Source: an uncultured Oscillospiraceae bacterium
GTDB lineage: Bacteria; Bacillota; Clostridia; Oscillospirales; Oscillospiraceae
NCBI GenBank assembly: GCA_910588105.1
Contig: CAJUQD010000008.1
Span: 1 to 64,000 of the forward strand
Direction: 5' to 3'
DNA length: 64,000 bases
The translations under genes were made by a program, and so were the position numbers. Shown here piece after piece: positions 7,584 through 17,253 of this stretch. The notes under the pieces were generated by a model. It saw only the letters and a program-made list of their open reading frames with translations, was not told where the DNA came from and searched no databases. Position 1 is the first letter of the stretch. Each line of letters opens with the position of its first letter.

Positions 7584-10500
7584 GTGAAGGGTAAAAAGGA
7601 AAAAGGGACAGCCAAACCGAAGGCAAAGGTGAAGGGCAAAGGGCTCTGGACCGCGCTGTCTATCGTGTTCACCCTGTTCTTCATCCTGTTCGTGGTTGCC
7701 ACCCCCATCGCCAACAACTATGAGGGCATCATCAACATGGTGCTGGGGACGGAGAGCTCCAAGACCATCGGCGACGAGGGCAAGACCTGGTTTGAGGCGG
7801 ACTTCACCAGCGCCGAGCAGGTGAAGCAGGGTGAGCAGGTCGTGGAGAGCATCGTGGCGGGGGGCTCCGTCCTGATGTTGAACCGGGACAATGCCCTACC
7901 CCTGGCCTCCGGCGCGAAGATCACCCTGGCCAGCATCAACTCCGCCCGGTTCGTCTACGGCGGCACCGGCTCCGGTGGGATGAAAACCGACAATGCCAAG
8001 ACCCTGAAGCAGGCCCTGGAGGACGACGGCTTCTCCGTCAACCCCACCATGTGGTCCTTCTACACCGAGGGCGCGGGCAAGGACTATGGCCGCACCCAGG
8101 CGTCCGGCAGCCTGAACAACTACATTTTTGACAACTCCGAATACACCACCAACGAGGTTCCCCTGAGCGCCTACGGCAGCGGGGAGTGGAGCAGCGTCAA
8201 GGAGTACGGCGACGCCGCCATCTTTGTGATCTCCCGCGTGTGCGGCGAGGGCGCGGATCTGCCTTGGCACAGCGCCGGGGACGGCAACGGCAATATCCTC
8301 CAGCTCTCCAAGGAGGAGCAGGACCTGCTGGGCAAGCTGGCCGAGCTCAAGCAGAGCGGTGACCTGAAGAAGATCATCGTCCTGCTGAACGTGGCCAACG
8401 CGGTGGAGATGGACTTCCTGAACCCCGACGTGTGCGGCACCGACTACGGCGTGGACGCCTGCCTCTGGGTGGGTGAAGTGGGCCAGAGCGGCATCAACGC
8501 CATCGGCGACCTGCTCAACGGCACCGTGAATCCCTCCGGCAAACTGGTGGACACCTACTGCTATGACAACCTGACCTCCCCCGCCATTCAGAATGCCCAC
8601 GCCACCAGCTATACCAATGCCGCCGCCAAGGGGCTGAGCTTCAAGGGCACCAACAACGAGTATTACGTGGCCTATCAGGAGGGAATCTACATCGGCTACC
8701 GCTACTACGAGACCCGGTATGAGGATGTGGTGCTGGGCCAGGGCAACGCGGGTGATTTCAACTATGACAAGACCGTGGCCTTCCCCTTCGGCTACGGCCT
8801 GAGCTACAGCACCTTTGAGTACGCCAACTACTCCATGGTCGAGGACGGGGACAAGTTCACCTTCACCGTGGACGTGACCAACACCTCCGACGTGGATGGC
8901 CGCGAGGTGGTGGAAATCTATATGCAGTCCCCCTACACCGACTACGACAAGGCCAACGGCATTGAAAAGGCGGCGGTGGAGCTGGTGGGCTTCCAGAAAC
9001 AGGACGTGCCTGCGGGACAGACCGTTACCTTCACCGTGGATGTGCCCAAGGAGGAGATGCGGGCCTACGACGCCAACGGCGTGGGCTCCTATATCCTGGA
9101 CGCTGGCGACTACTACTTCGCCTGCGGCAACGGTGCCCACGAGGCTTTGAACAACATCCTGGCCGCCAAGGGCACCCCGGTGGAGGGCAAGGCCGAGTTT
9201 GCCGCCAAGCACACCGTGGCGGCTCAGGACAACGAAGTGTTCGCGGTGTCCTCTGCCACCGGCGCGGAGATCGTCAACCAACTGGACCACGCCGACCTGA
9301 ACCGCCGGGAGGGCGACAACAGCGGCGGCATCGTCTATCTGACCCGCTCCGACTGGGAGGGGACCTTCCCCAAAGCCAACATCACCCCCACCAGCTACAA
9401 AGCGGCCTTCCAGCTGGCTGCCTCCGACGACATGGTGGCGGAAATGAATGCTCTGTACCAGAAGAACACCTCCGGCACCATGCCCACCGTGGGCAAGGAG
9501 GGAAAACTGATGCTGGCCCAGTTCATCGGCGTGCCGATCGATGGCACAGTAGAGATCGATGGTCAGAGTTACACCTGGGACGACCTGGTGGATCAAGTGA
9601 CCTTCAACGAGATGGCCAAGCTCATCGGCCAGGCCTACCACGCCACCGCCCCTGTGGCCAGCGTGGGCAAGCCCGCCACCAAGGACGAGAACGGCCCCCA
9701 GGGCATCACGGCCACCCTCACCGGCGGCGGCTCCTCCACCAGTTACACCTCCGAGGACTTGCTGGCCGCCACCTTTGACCCGGAGATCGCCGAGAGCATG
9801 GGCCGCTCTGTGGGCAACGACTGCCTGCTGGCCAACGGCAAGGCCTATTCCGGCATCTACGGCCCCGGCGTGAACATCCACCGCACTCCCTACAGCGGGC
9901 GCAACTTTGAGTATTACTCCGAGGACCCCTTCATCTCCGGCAAGACCTGTGCCGCCGAGGTGGCCGGTATCCAGTCCAAGGGCGTGTACGTCTACATGAA
10001 GCACTTCGCCCTCAACGACCAGGAGACCGCCCGGGACGGTATCTCCGTCTGGACCAATGAGCAGGCCGCTCGGGAAATCTACCTCCAGGCCTTTGAGTAC
10101 CCTGTGGTGGAGTCCGGCGCTTACTCCGTCATGACCTCTTTCAACCGCATGGGCTGTACCTGGGCCGGCGGTGACAAGGGCCTGCTCACCGGCATCCTCC
10201 GGGGTGAGTGGGGTATGCCCGGCTTCGCCCTCACCGACTTCTCCAACAGCAATAACTACATGGACGTGGTCAACGGCGTTCTGGCCGGTGGCGACGCCTG
10301 GGACTGCAATGATTCCACCAAATGGACTGGCAAGCTCATGGACTACAAGGACGATCCCACTGTTGTCGCTGCTATGAAGGAGGCTACCAAGCACATCCTG
10401 TACACCGTGGCCAACTCCAACGCCATGAACGGCGTCAGCGCCAATATGCAGGTCATTGAGATCCGCCCCTGGTGGAAGAACGCCCTGATTGCCGCCGATG

Positions 10501-10592
10501 TGGTCTTCGGTGTGCTGGCCGTCGGCTCCATCTTCATGCTGGTCAAGACAGTTAAAAAAGGCAAAAAAGACACCCCAACAATTGAATCTTGA
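7584..10592 (+). CDS. Membrane-anchored, domain-permuted GH3 glycosidase 1
   Basis: The 1002-residue protein starts at GTG after GGAGG. One membrane helix lies at about 21-43 and another at about 966-986, so the enzyme is held outside the cell at both ends. Domain order is reversed compared with classical GH3. The C-type alpha/beta sandwich comes first (about 88-330) and a fibronectin-III-like part next (about 410-520). The N-type TIM barrel follows (about 680-930), with KHFALNDQE (K806, H807) and likely nucleophile Asp885 in ALTDF. Permuted GH3 beta-glucosidases are known from Ruminococcus and Butyrivibrio. Here it precedes a GH2 and hexuronate genes, so it may trim glycosides before uptake. 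Its specificity cannot be read from the sequence. Confidence 0.88.
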   Translation: MKGKKEKGTAKPKAKVKGKGLWTALSIVFTLFFILFVVATPIANNYEGIINMVLGTESSKTIGDEGKTWFEADFTSAEQVKQGEQVVESIVAGGSVLMLNRDNALPLASGAKITLASINSARFVYGGTGSGGMKTDNAKTLKQALEDDGFSVNPTMWSFYTEGAGKDYGRTQASGSLNNYIFDNSEYTTNEVPLSAYGSGEWSSVKEYGDAAIFVISRVCGEGADLPWHSAGDGNGNILQLSKEEQDLLGKLAELKQSGDLKKIIVLLNVANAVEMDFLNPDVCGTDYGVDACLWVGEVGQSGINAIGDLLNGTVNPSGKLVDTYCYDNLTSPAIQNAHATSYTNAAAKGLSFKGTNNEYYVAYQEGIYIGYRYYETRYEDVVLGQGNAGDFNYDKTVAFPFGYGLSYSTFEYANYSMVEDGDKFTFTVDVTNTSDVDGREVVEIYMQSPYTDYDKANGIEKAAVELVGFQKQDVPAGQTVTFTVDVPKEEMRAYDANGVGSYILDAGDYYFACGNGAHEALNNILAAKGTPVEGKAEFAAKHTVAAQDNEVFAVSSATGAEIVNQLDHADLNRREGDNSGGIVYLTRSDWEGTFPKANITPTSYKAAFQLAASDDMVAEMNALYQKNTSGTMPTVGKEGKLMLAQFIGVPIDGTVEIDGQSYTWDDLVDQVTFNEMAKLIGQAYHATAPVASVGKPATKDENGPQGITATLTGGGSSTSYTSEDLLAATFDPEIAESMGRSVGNDCLLANGKAYSGIYGPGVNIHRTPYSGRNFEYYSEDPFISGKTCAAEVAGIQSKGVYVYMKHFALNDQETARDGISVWTNEQAAREIYLQAFEYPVVESGAYSVMTSFNRMGCTWAGGDKGLLTGILRGEWGMPGFALTDFSNSNNYMDVVNGVLAGGDAWDCNDSTKWTGKLMDYKDDPTVVAAMKEATKHILYTVANSNAMNGVSANMQVIEIRPWWKNALIAADVVFGVLAVGSIFMLVKTVKKGKKDTPTIES

Positions 10593-10602
10593 TTCTATGC
10601 GC

Positions 10603-10646
10603 TGAATGGCGGCGGCAGGACTGCCAGGTCCCACCGCCGCCATTTT
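10603..10646 (+). terminator. Hairpin between GH3 and GH2
   Basis: AATGGCGGCGG pairs with CCGCCGCCATT, followed by TTAAT. It can lower read-through into the catabolic operon. Confidence 0.65.
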
Positions 10647-10669
10647 AATAAAGTCTGTGAGGAATGACC

Positions 10670-12595
10670 ATGAGAAAAGTAGTATCCATGAACAAAGGAT
10701 GGACCTTTATCGGTCCAGATGGTTCATCAGTCCCGGTGGACCTTCCCCACACCTGGAACGCCATCGACGGCCAGGACGGAGGCAACGACTACTGGCGGGG
10801 GACGTGCGTCTATGAAAAGGCCTTCCCCAGACCGGAGCTGGAGGCGGACCAGCGGGTCTACCTGGAGTTCCGGGGGGTGAACGCCTCGGCGAAGGTGGAA
10901 CTGAACGGCGCCGAGGTGGGGACCCACGACGGGGGCTACTCCACCTTCCGCTGGGACGTGACGGACTTTTTGAAGGACGAGAACGCCCTCACCGTCCATG
11001 TGGACAACAGCCGCAACGACCGGGTGTACCCCCAGAAGGCGGACTTCACCTTCTACGGCGGCATCTACCGGGACGTGAGCCTGATCGTCGTAAATAAATT
11101 CCATTTTGACATGGATCGTTTTGGCGGCCCCGGCATCAAGGTCACGGCCAAGCCGGTGGAGAACTACACCCAAGGCGAGGTGGTGATAAATACCTGGCGG
11201 AATTGCGAGGAGGGCCAGGTCCACATCGCAATCCAAGACGGCGGCGGGAACGAAGTCGCCGCCGCCGACCTGCCCAGCGTCAAGCTGTCTCTGCCCGACG
11301 TCCACCTGTGGGACGGCGTGAAGGCTCCCTACCTTTACACCGCCGTGGCTACCCTCACCGTGGACGGCAGGAAGGTGGACCAGATCAGCGCCCGATTCGG
11401 CGTCCGGGACTTCTTTGTGGACCCCGGCCAGGGCTTCTTCCTCAACGGGCGCAGCTACCCCCTCCACGGCGTCAGCCGCCACCAGGACTGGAAGGGCATC
11501 GGCAACGCCATCACCAGGGAGCACCACGACACCGACATGGCCATGATCCGGGAGGTGGGGGCCAACACCATCCGGCTGGCCCATTACCAGCACGACCAGT
11601 ATTTCTACGACCTGTGCGACCAGTACGGCATGGTGGTGTGGGCGGAGATCCCCTATATCTCCGAGCACATGCCCAACGGGCGGGAGAATACCCTGTCCCA
11701 GGCCAGGGAGCTGGTGGCGCAGAACTACAACCACCCCTGCATCGTGGTGTGGGGGGTGTCCAACGAGATCACCATCTCCACCAGGAACAAGGCGGACATG
11801 CTGGACAACCACCGGGCCCTCAACGACCTGTACCATGAGCTGGACCCCACCCGCCTGACCACCCTGGCCTGCTACGCCATGTGCGGGCCCTTCAACAGAT
11901 CCGCCCACATCACCGACCTGGTGAGCTGGAATCTGTACCTGGGCTGGTACGTGCCCGGGCTGTTTTTGAACGACCTGTGGATGGGCTTCTTCCACCTGCG
12001 TTACCCCAAGCGCCCGCTAGGGTACTCGGAGTACGGCTGCGAGGCCATGCCCAACCTCCATTCCTCCAGGCCCCGCCGGGGGGACCACACCGAGGAATAC
12101 CAGTGTGTGTACAACGAGTACATGCTGGAGTGCTTCGCCAAGCACCCCTACCTGTGGGCCACCCACCTGTGGAACATGTTCGACTTCGCCGCCGACGCCC
12201 GGGACCAGGGGGGCGAGCCGGGGATGAACCACAAGGGGATCGTCACCTTCGACCGCAAGATCAAAAAGGACAGCTTCTATCTCTACAAAGCCTGGTGGAG
12301 CGGCGAGCCCTTTGTCCACATCTGCGGGCGGCGGTACGTGGACCGGCCCGAGACGGTCACCACGGTGAAGGTGTACTCCAACCAGTCCAAAGTCGCGCTG
12401 TATGCCAACGGCAAGCTCATCGAGGAGAAGTCCGGCGGCAAGGTGTTCACCTTCCAGGTGCCCCTGGAGGGGGAGGTGGAGCTGAAGGCTGTCTCCGGCA
12501 CGCTCACCGACCAGTGCGCCATCCGGCGGGTGGACCAGCCAAACCCGGCGTATAAGCTCCAGGGGAAGAGCTCCAACAGCGCCAACTGGGTTTAA
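10670..12595 (+). CDS. GH2 glycoside hydrolase (beta-glucuronidase or beta-galactosidase type)
   Basis: The 641-residue enzyme has no signal peptide. A sugar-binding jelly roll (DLPHTWNAIDG) leads, then an immunoglobulin-like domain, then a TIM barrel with acid/base Glu366 in WGVSNE and nucleophile Glu454 in YSEYG. An NHKG motif (N520, K522) matches the N-x-K-G that contacts the uronate carboxylate in beta-glucuronidases. Related GH2 galactosidases can show a similar NxKG, so the motif alone is not decisive. The downstream uxuA and uxuB genes favour glucuronides. The ATG at 10670 has GAGG seven bases upstream; the ATG at 10664 overlaps that site. Confidence 0.85.
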   Translation: MRKVVSMNKGWTFIGPDGSSVPVDLPHTWNAIDGQDGGNDYWRGTCVYEKAFPRPELEADQRVYLEFRGVNASAKVELNGAEVGTHDGGYSTFRWDVTDFLKDENALTVHVDNSRNDRVYPQKADFTFYGGIYRDVSLIVVNKFHFDMDRFGGPGIKVTAKPVENYTQGEVVINTWRNCEEGQVHIAIQDGGGNEVAAADLPSVKLSLPDVHLWDGVKAPYLYTAVATLTVDGRKVDQISARFGVRDFFVDPGQGFFLNGRSYPLHGVSRHQDWKGIGNAITREHHDTDMAMIREVGANTIRLAHYQHDQYFYDLCDQYGMVVWAEIPYISEHMPNGRENTLSQARELVAQNYNHPCIVVWGVSNEITISTRNKADMLDNHRALNDLYHELDPTRLTTLACYAMCGPFNRSAHITDLVSWNLYLGWYVPGLFLNDLWMGFFHLRYPKRPLGYSEYGCEAMPNLHSSRPRRGDHTEEYQCVYNEYMLECFAKHPYLWATHLWNMFDFAADARDQGGEPGMNHKGIVTFDRKIKKDSFYLYKAWWSGEPFVHICGRRYVDRPETVTTVKVYSNQSKVALYANGKLIEEKSGGKVFTFQVPLEGEVELKAVSGTLTDQCAIRRVDQPNPAYKLQGKSSNSANWV

Positions 12596-12613
12596 GAATA
12601 AGGAGGAGAGAGT

Positions 12614-14191
12614 ATGAGCCAAGAACCGAGCACCACCCTGAACCGCGCCAAGCCCTATCAGCTAGTGCTGTTCCCCCTGAACAACGGCGCCACCAACGTG
12701 TATTTTGTGCTGATCTTGTCCTATGTGGCCCAGTTCGGCTCCAGCATTTTGAAGCTGGGCATGTTCGCCTCCATCATGGTGACGGTGATGCGGGTGGCCG
12801 ACGCCGTCACCGACCCCATCATCGGGGCCATGATGGACCGCACCAGCACAAAAATCGGCAAATTCCGGCCCTTCATGATTCTGGGCAGCGCCGTCATGGC
12901 GGTGAGCGTGGTCTGCCTCTACATCCTCACCCCGCTCATTCCCGAGAGCATGATGTGGGCGCGCTATGTGGCCTTCGTGGTGGTCTACTTCGTGTGGGTC
13001 ATCGGCTACACCTTCCAGACCTCCTGCACCCGGGCGGGCCAGACCGTGCTCACCAACGACCCCAACCAGCGGCCCATGTTCACCATCTTCAACACGGTGG
13101 GCTCCCTGCTGGGCATGGGGGTCATGCAGTTCATGATCCCCCTCATCAAGGGGATGTACGACGTGAAGGACGCGGCGGGCAATGTCGTCGTGTCCGGCTA
13201 CTCCGACCCCACGGTGTTCCGCATCATCACCCCCATCGGCATCGCCATCTCCGTGCTGCTCACCATCCTGGCCATCATCGGCATCGCCGAAAAGGACAAC
13301 CCAAAGTATTACGGCATCGGCGGCGACAAGCAGGAGAAGGTCAAAATGTCCGAGTACGCGGAGATCATCCGGGACAACAAGCCCATGCAGCGGCTGATGG
13401 TGGCGGGCGCGGGGTGCAAGCTGGCCCTGGCCATCGCCACCAACACCACCGTTTTGTTAGCACTCTATGGAATACTTATGGGGAATTATAACTCCCTGTA
13501 TCTTCCTATGATGGTGCTGGGCTACGTGTGCGCGGTGCCCTTCTTCCTGCTGAGCATGCGCACCTCCCAGAAGCTGGGCCAGCGGGCCTCCCTGATCCGC
13601 TACGTGTCCGTGGCCCTCGTCTGCTATGTGGGCGTGCTGGCCCTGCTGCTGCTGAGCAGCCACGGCGACCCGGCCCGGATGCTGTCCTTCCCCTTCCAGG
13701 GGGGCAGGGCCATCAACCTGTATACCATCCTGTTCATCGTATTCTTCGGCATCGGCTACGGGGCCTACTACGCCACCGCCGACATGCCCATCCCCATGGT
13801 GGCCGACTGCTCCGACTATGAGACCTACCGCTCCGGCAAGTATATCCCCGGCATCATGGGCACCCTGTTTTCCCTGGTAGACAAGCTGGTGTCCTCCCTG
13901 GCCCAGACTTTGGTGGCGTTCATCTTCCTGCTCTGCGCGGGGCTCAGCGACCTGCCCACCGACAGCACCCCCTATTCCCCCGGCATCAAGGTGTCGGTGA
14001 TCGTCATGTTCTGCGTCATCCCCATGCTGGCCTGGACCGCCACCCTCATTGCCATGAAGGGCTACACCCTGACGGGGGAGAAGATGAAAACCATCCAGGC
14101 GGTAAACGCCGCCCGGAAGGAGGCCGTGGCCAACGGCATGAGCCTGGAGCGGGCCATGAACACCATTACCGACGACACAGTACAAGTATAA
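12614..14191 (+). CDS. GPH-family sugar/glycoside cation symporter
   Basis: The 525-residue protein is a twelve-segment transporter of the glycoside-pentoside-hexuronide:cation symporter family (MelB/UidB/LacS group). It shows the conserved ADAVTDPIIGAMMDRT stretch near residue 60 and the later GTLFSLVDKLVSSLAQT. It would bring intact glycosides into the cytoplasm, where the GH2 enzyme acts. It starts 18 bases after the GH2 stop with AAGGAGG. The C-terminus is short, without the regulatory EIIA-like domain of LacS. Confidence 0.88.
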   Translation: MSQEPSTTLNRAKPYQLVLFPLNNGATNVYFVLILSYVAQFGSSILKLGMFASIMVTVMRVADAVTDPIIGAMMDRTSTKIGKFRPFMILGSAVMAVSVVCLYILTPLIPESMMWARYVAFVVVYFVWVIGYTFQTSCTRAGQTVLTNDPNQRPMFTIFNTVGSLLGMGVMQFMIPLIKGMYDVKDAAGNVVVSGYSDPTVFRIITPIGIAISVLLTILAIIGIAEKDNPKYYGIGGDKQEKVKMSEYAEIIRDNKPMQRLMVAGAGCKLALAIATNTTVLLALYGILMGNYNSLYLPMMVLGYVCAVPFFLLSMRTSQKLGQRASLIRYVSVALVCYVGVLALLLLSSHGDPARMLSFPFQGGRAINLYTILFIVFFGIGYGAYYATADMPIPMVADCSDYETYRSGKYIPGIMGTLFSLVDKLVSSLAQTLVAFIFLLCAGLSDLPTDSTPYSPGIKVSVIVMFCVIPMLAWTATLIAMKGYTLTGEKMKTIQAVNAARKEAVANGMSLERAMNTITDDTVQV

Positions 14192-14207
14192 TAAGGAGGG
14201 AACGCCT

Positions 14208-15290
14208 ATGAAAATGACATGGCGGTGGTACGGCGAGGGGAACGACCAAATCAAGCTGTCGGACATCAAGCAGATCCCCGGGGTGGAGGGCATCGTGTGG
14301 GCGCTCCACAACAAAATGCCCGGCGAGGTGTGGGAGCTGGATGAGATTGCCGAGGTCCAGCAACAGCTCAAACCCTACGGCTTCAACATGGACGTGGTGG
14401 AGAGCGTGAACGTCCACGACGATATTAAGACCGGCCTGCCCACCCGGGATCAGTATATCGAAAACTACAAGCAGACCATCAAAAATCTGGCCCGGTTCGG
14501 GGTCAAAGTAATTTGCTATAATTTCATGCCTGTGTTCGACTGGACCCGCACCGACCTGTTCCACCCTGTGGGAGACGGCTCCACTGCCCTGTACTACGAG
14601 GCGGCAAAAATCAAGCAGGACCCCAAGGAGATGGCAGATTACGTCATGTCCTTCACGGAAAAGTACCACATGACCTTCCCCGGCTGGGAGCCGGAGCGGA
14701 TGGCCAAGCTGGACGAGCTGTTCGAGAAGTATCGCCCCGTCACCAAGGAGAAGCTGTGGGACAACTTCAAATACTTCCTGGAGGCCATCATGCCCACCTG
14801 CCACGAGTGCGACATCAAGATGGCGGTCCACATGGACGATCCCCCCTGGGATATCTTTGGCCTGCCCCGGCTGCTCACCAGCGGCGTTGCTATCGACAAG
14901 CTGCTGACCATGGTGGACGACCCGTATAACTGCCTGACCCTGTGCTCCGGCAGTCTGAATGCCGACCCCCACAACAACGTGGCGGACATCGTGCGAAAGC
15001 ACTGCGATAGGATTGCTTTTGCCCACATCCGCAACGTGAAGCACTTCCCCAATGGGGACTTTTCCGAGGCCAGTCACCGGGACTGCGACGGCGACACCGG
15101 CATCCTGGACATTTTGAAGGCATATCACGACTGCGGTTTTGACGGCTACATCCGCCCAGACCATGGTCGCCACCTGTGGACAGAGGGCCCCGGCACTGTG
15201 CGGCCCGGCTATGGCCTGTATGACCGGGCCCTGGGCGTGATGTATATGCTAGGCGTGTGGGATTCTTTGGACAAATTCGATATGAAATAA
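14208..15290 (+). CDS. uxuA: Mannonate dehydratase
   Basis: The 360-residue protein is a full-length UxuA, which converts D-mannonate to 2-keto-3-deoxy-D-gluconate. It belongs to the xylose-isomerase-like TIM-barrel fold. Family segments are MTWRWYG at the start, CYNFMPVFDWTRTD, MAVHMDDPPW, LCSGSL and HIRNVKHF, which hold the metal-binding Cys and His residues. It follows the symporter closely with its own AAGGAGG. With the next gene it gives two steps of the fructuronate-mannonate branch. No uxaC, kdgK or kdgA is in the window, so those steps must be encoded elsewhere. Confidence 0.95.
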   Translation: MKMTWRWYGEGNDQIKLSDIKQIPGVEGIVWALHNKMPGEVWELDEIAEVQQQLKPYGFNMDVVESVNVHDDIKTGLPTRDQYIENYKQTIKNLARFGVKVICYNFMPVFDWTRTDLFHPVGDGSTALYYEAAKIKQDPKEMADYVMSFTEKYHMTFPGWEPERMAKLDELFEKYRPVTKEKLWDNFKYFLEAIMPTCHECDIKMAVHMDDPPWDIFGLPRLLTSGVAIDKLLTMVDDPYNCLTLCSGSLNADPHNNVADIVRKHCDRIAFAHIRNVKHFPNGDFSEASHRDCDGDTGILDILKAYHDCGFDGYIRPDHGRHLWTEGPGTVRPGYGLYDRALGVMYMLGVWDSLDKFDMK

Positions 15291-15304
15291 GGAGGAAACT
15301 AACC

Positions 15305-16147
15305 ATGGACTTACCCTTGAATATTGACTTTTCCGGCAAGGTGGTCGTGGTCACCGGCGCAGGCGGTGTGCTGTGCGGCGACATGGCCAAAGCCTTCGCC
15401 CAGGCGGGGGCGAAAGTCGCTGCCCTGGACTTGAACGAGGAAGCCGTGAAGAAGCTGGCCGAGGACTGCAAAGCCCAGGGCTGGACCTGCGAGGGCTACA
15501 AGGCCAACGTGCTGGAGCCGGAGGCGTTGGAGGCCGTCCACCAGCAGGTGCTGAAGGACCTGGGTCCCTGCGACATCCTGGTGAACGGGGCGGGCGGCAA
15601 CAACCCCCGGGCCACCACCGACAACGAGTACCAGCACGAGTGGTCCGAGGACCAGAAGGGCTTTTTCGACCTGGACGCGGGGGGCGTGGACTTTGTGTTC
15701 AAGCTGAACTTCCAGGGCACCCTGCTGCCCACCCAGGCGTTCGCCAAGGACATGGTGACCAAGAAGTCCGGCTGCATCCTGAACATTTCTTCCATGAACG
15801 CCTATATCCCGCTGACTAAGATCCCCGCCTACTCCGGGGCCAAGGCTGCCATCAGCAACTTCACCCAGTGGCTGGCTACCCACTTCGCCAAGTCCGGCAT
15901 CCGGTGCAACGCCATTGCCCCGGGCTTCCTGGTGTCCAATCAGAATCGGAAGCTGCTGTTCAACGACGACGGCACCCCCACGGCCCGCTCCGCCAAGATT
16001 CTCAACGGCACCCCCATGGGCCGCTTTGTGGACAGTGAGGAGTTGTTAGGCGGCGTGTTTTTCCTGTGCGACGACAAGGCTGCCTCTGCCATTACCGGGG
16101 TCGTCCTGCCCATTGATGCGGGTTTCGCCGCCTACTCCGGCGTATAA
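15305..16147 (+). CDS. uxuB: D-mannonate oxidoreductase (SDR-type fructuronate reductase)
   Basis: The 280-residue protein is a classical short-chain dehydrogenase with nucleotide-binding TGAGGVLCG, NGAGG, a serine in LNISSMN, and catalytic Tyr176 and Lys180 in YSGAK. Directly after uxuA it is best read as the SDR-type enzyme that reduces D-fructuronate to D-mannonate (B. subtilis type, not the longer E. coli UxuB). The ATG at 15305 is chosen because AAGGAGG lies at the uxuA stop. The open frame from 15257 would overlap uxuA and lacks a site. Confidence 0.85.
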   Translation: MDLPLNIDFSGKVVVVTGAGGVLCGDMAKAFAQAGAKVAALDLNEEAVKKLAEDCKAQGWTCEGYKANVLEPEALEAVHQQVLKDLGPCDILVNGAGGNNPRATTDNEYQHEWSEDQKGFFDLDAGGVDFVFKLNFQGTLLPTQAFAKDMVTKKSGCILNISSMNAYIPLTKIPAYSGAKAAISNFTQWLATHFAKSGIRCNAIAPGFLVSNQNRKLLFNDDGTPTARSAKILNGTPMGRFVDSEELLGGVFFLCDDKAASAITGVVLPIDAGFAAYSGV

Positions 16148-16210
16148 CACATACTTAAACCTCATCCCTGGTATCTATGTGAGCCATTGTGCACCAGAAG
16201 ATGATAAATC

Positions 16211-16286
16211 GGCGGTCGTTGTAAGGCGACTGCCGCCTCCTCTCTATCAGGGCGGCCAGTCTGCCATTGTGCATGGCTGGCCGCCC
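16211..16286. terminator. Paired hairpins after the uxu operon
   Basis: GGCGGTCG with CGACTGCCGCC (bulged) and GGGCGGCCAG with CTGGCCGCCC (16250-16286) lie one after the other. The second is followed by CTACAGTTTTGC. They probably end the catabolic transcript. Nothing else is seen between 16148 and 16365. Confidence 0.55.
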
Positions 16287-16391
16287 CTACAGTTTTGCGA
16301 CCGCTAAAAATATATCTTGAGGTAATCGCATGATAGAAGTTGACATAAAATTCTTAGGGGGCGTATCATTGCCGCAAGGAAAAACTGCGAA

Positions 16392-16697
16392 TTGACACAA
16401 AAAGAGTTAGCCAACCAAGCAGGACTTGCCCCAAAGACTATCCATGAGATCGAGTGCGGACATAAAAATCCGACCTATGGAACTTTAGTGCGGCTTATTG
16501 ATCAACTTGGCATTTCCCCAAACACATTGTTCTCAGTTAAAATCGCGGTAGAACACGAAGATGTGCAAAATTTTATTTGGAAATTTCAATCCTGCAATTC
16601 CCAAAACCAAAAAATGTTGTTGAACGTACTGAATTTTTTGGCCGAGCAGCCATTGGAATGTGAACGTGAGTCCGAAAGACCGGAACGGATTGACTGA
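16392..16697 (+). CDS. XRE-family HTH regulator, start codon uncertain
   Basis: The frame encodes a Cro/C1 helix-turn-helix (TQKELANQAGLAPKTIHEIE) and a short C-terminal part, about 100 residues. TTG at 16392 would cut the first helix of the domain. The same frame runs upstream through IIAARKNCEL, which completes it, but there is no ATG, GTG or TTG there. AGGGGG at 16356-16361 lies seven bases before an ATT at 16368. Either a rare ATT start is used or the start codon has been lost. An ATG at 16330 is in another frame. Confidence 0.6.
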   Translation: MTQKELANQAGLAPKTIHEIECGHKNPTYGTLVRLIDQLGISPNTLFSVKIAVEHEDVQNFIWKFQSCNSQNQKMLLNVLNFLAEQPLECERESERPERID

Positions 16698-16738
16698 CCC
16701 ACCAGCGCAATTGTGCTACTGATCGTTGTCCTAAAAGT

Positions 16739-16785
16739 CCTGCTGAGAGCCAGTGACCAAACCGGCTTTTCACAGCAGGGCTTTT
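16739..16785 (+). terminator. Terminator after the XRE gene
   Basis: CCTGCTG...AGCC pairs with GGCT...CAGCAGG and is followed by GCTTTT. Confidence 0.65.
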
Positions 16786-16953
16786 CGCGCCGCCTGTGAA
16801 CTGCCGTAAAGGAGTATCATGGGTGGCTTCTTTATTTTGAGGTACATTTTCTCAAAAAAAGTCACAGCATATGCCCAGCCGTTTCCCGCCCAAAAATCGG
16901 TATTAAAGTATATATTAAAACGGCACTTCAATGCGCATAGACAGGCTAGCAGA

Positions 16954-16996
16954 AAAGACGCCAGGAAGTTAAGCAAACTTCCTGGCGTCTTTTTTC
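16954..16996. terminator. Strong bidirectional hairpin terminator
   Basis: AAGACGCCAGGAAGTT pairs with AACTTCCTGGCGTCTT, followed by TTTT. No gene is obvious between 16786 and 16953, so it may insulate the next operon. Confidence 0.8.
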
Positions 16997-17133
16997 GTCG
17001 AATCATGTCGAATAGCCGGGAGCGCTGCTACCATGAGTTGATTTACGCTATCTCCTGCCAGTGGTATGCCGCCCGTGCCCCTCCTCTTGGGAATCTGAAT
17101 AATTTCAATTTTCAGATTTTTGGAGGGAAACGT

Positions 17134-17253
17134 ATGAACAATAGCAGTATACATAAAAATTTTTCAAAAAACTTTTTTAACCTTGAAAGTCCCCCGCAAG
17201 GTTACCCGCTAAGATGTTTTGTAAGGAGTAGCAGAAAGGGGGTGAGCGCATGA
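17134..17253 (+). CDS. Small ORF coupled to the HTH gene
   Basis: A 39-codon frame starts at an ATG with GGAGGG five bases upstream. Its TGA overlaps the ATG of the next gene (ATGA at 17250). The peptide is Asn-, Ser- and Phe-rich then basic, with no known family. The spacing suggests a leader peptide whose translation drives the HTH gene. Confidence 0.4.
   Translation: MNNSSIHKNFSKNFFNLESPPQGYPLRCFVRSSRKGVSA

Noticed and set aside
7896..10643. Open frame of about 915 codons on the minus strand opposite GH3-1
   Set aside because: It is an antisense shadow caused by GC-rich third positions of the GH3 gene: no ribosome-binding site, Val/Gly/His-rich composition and no domain.
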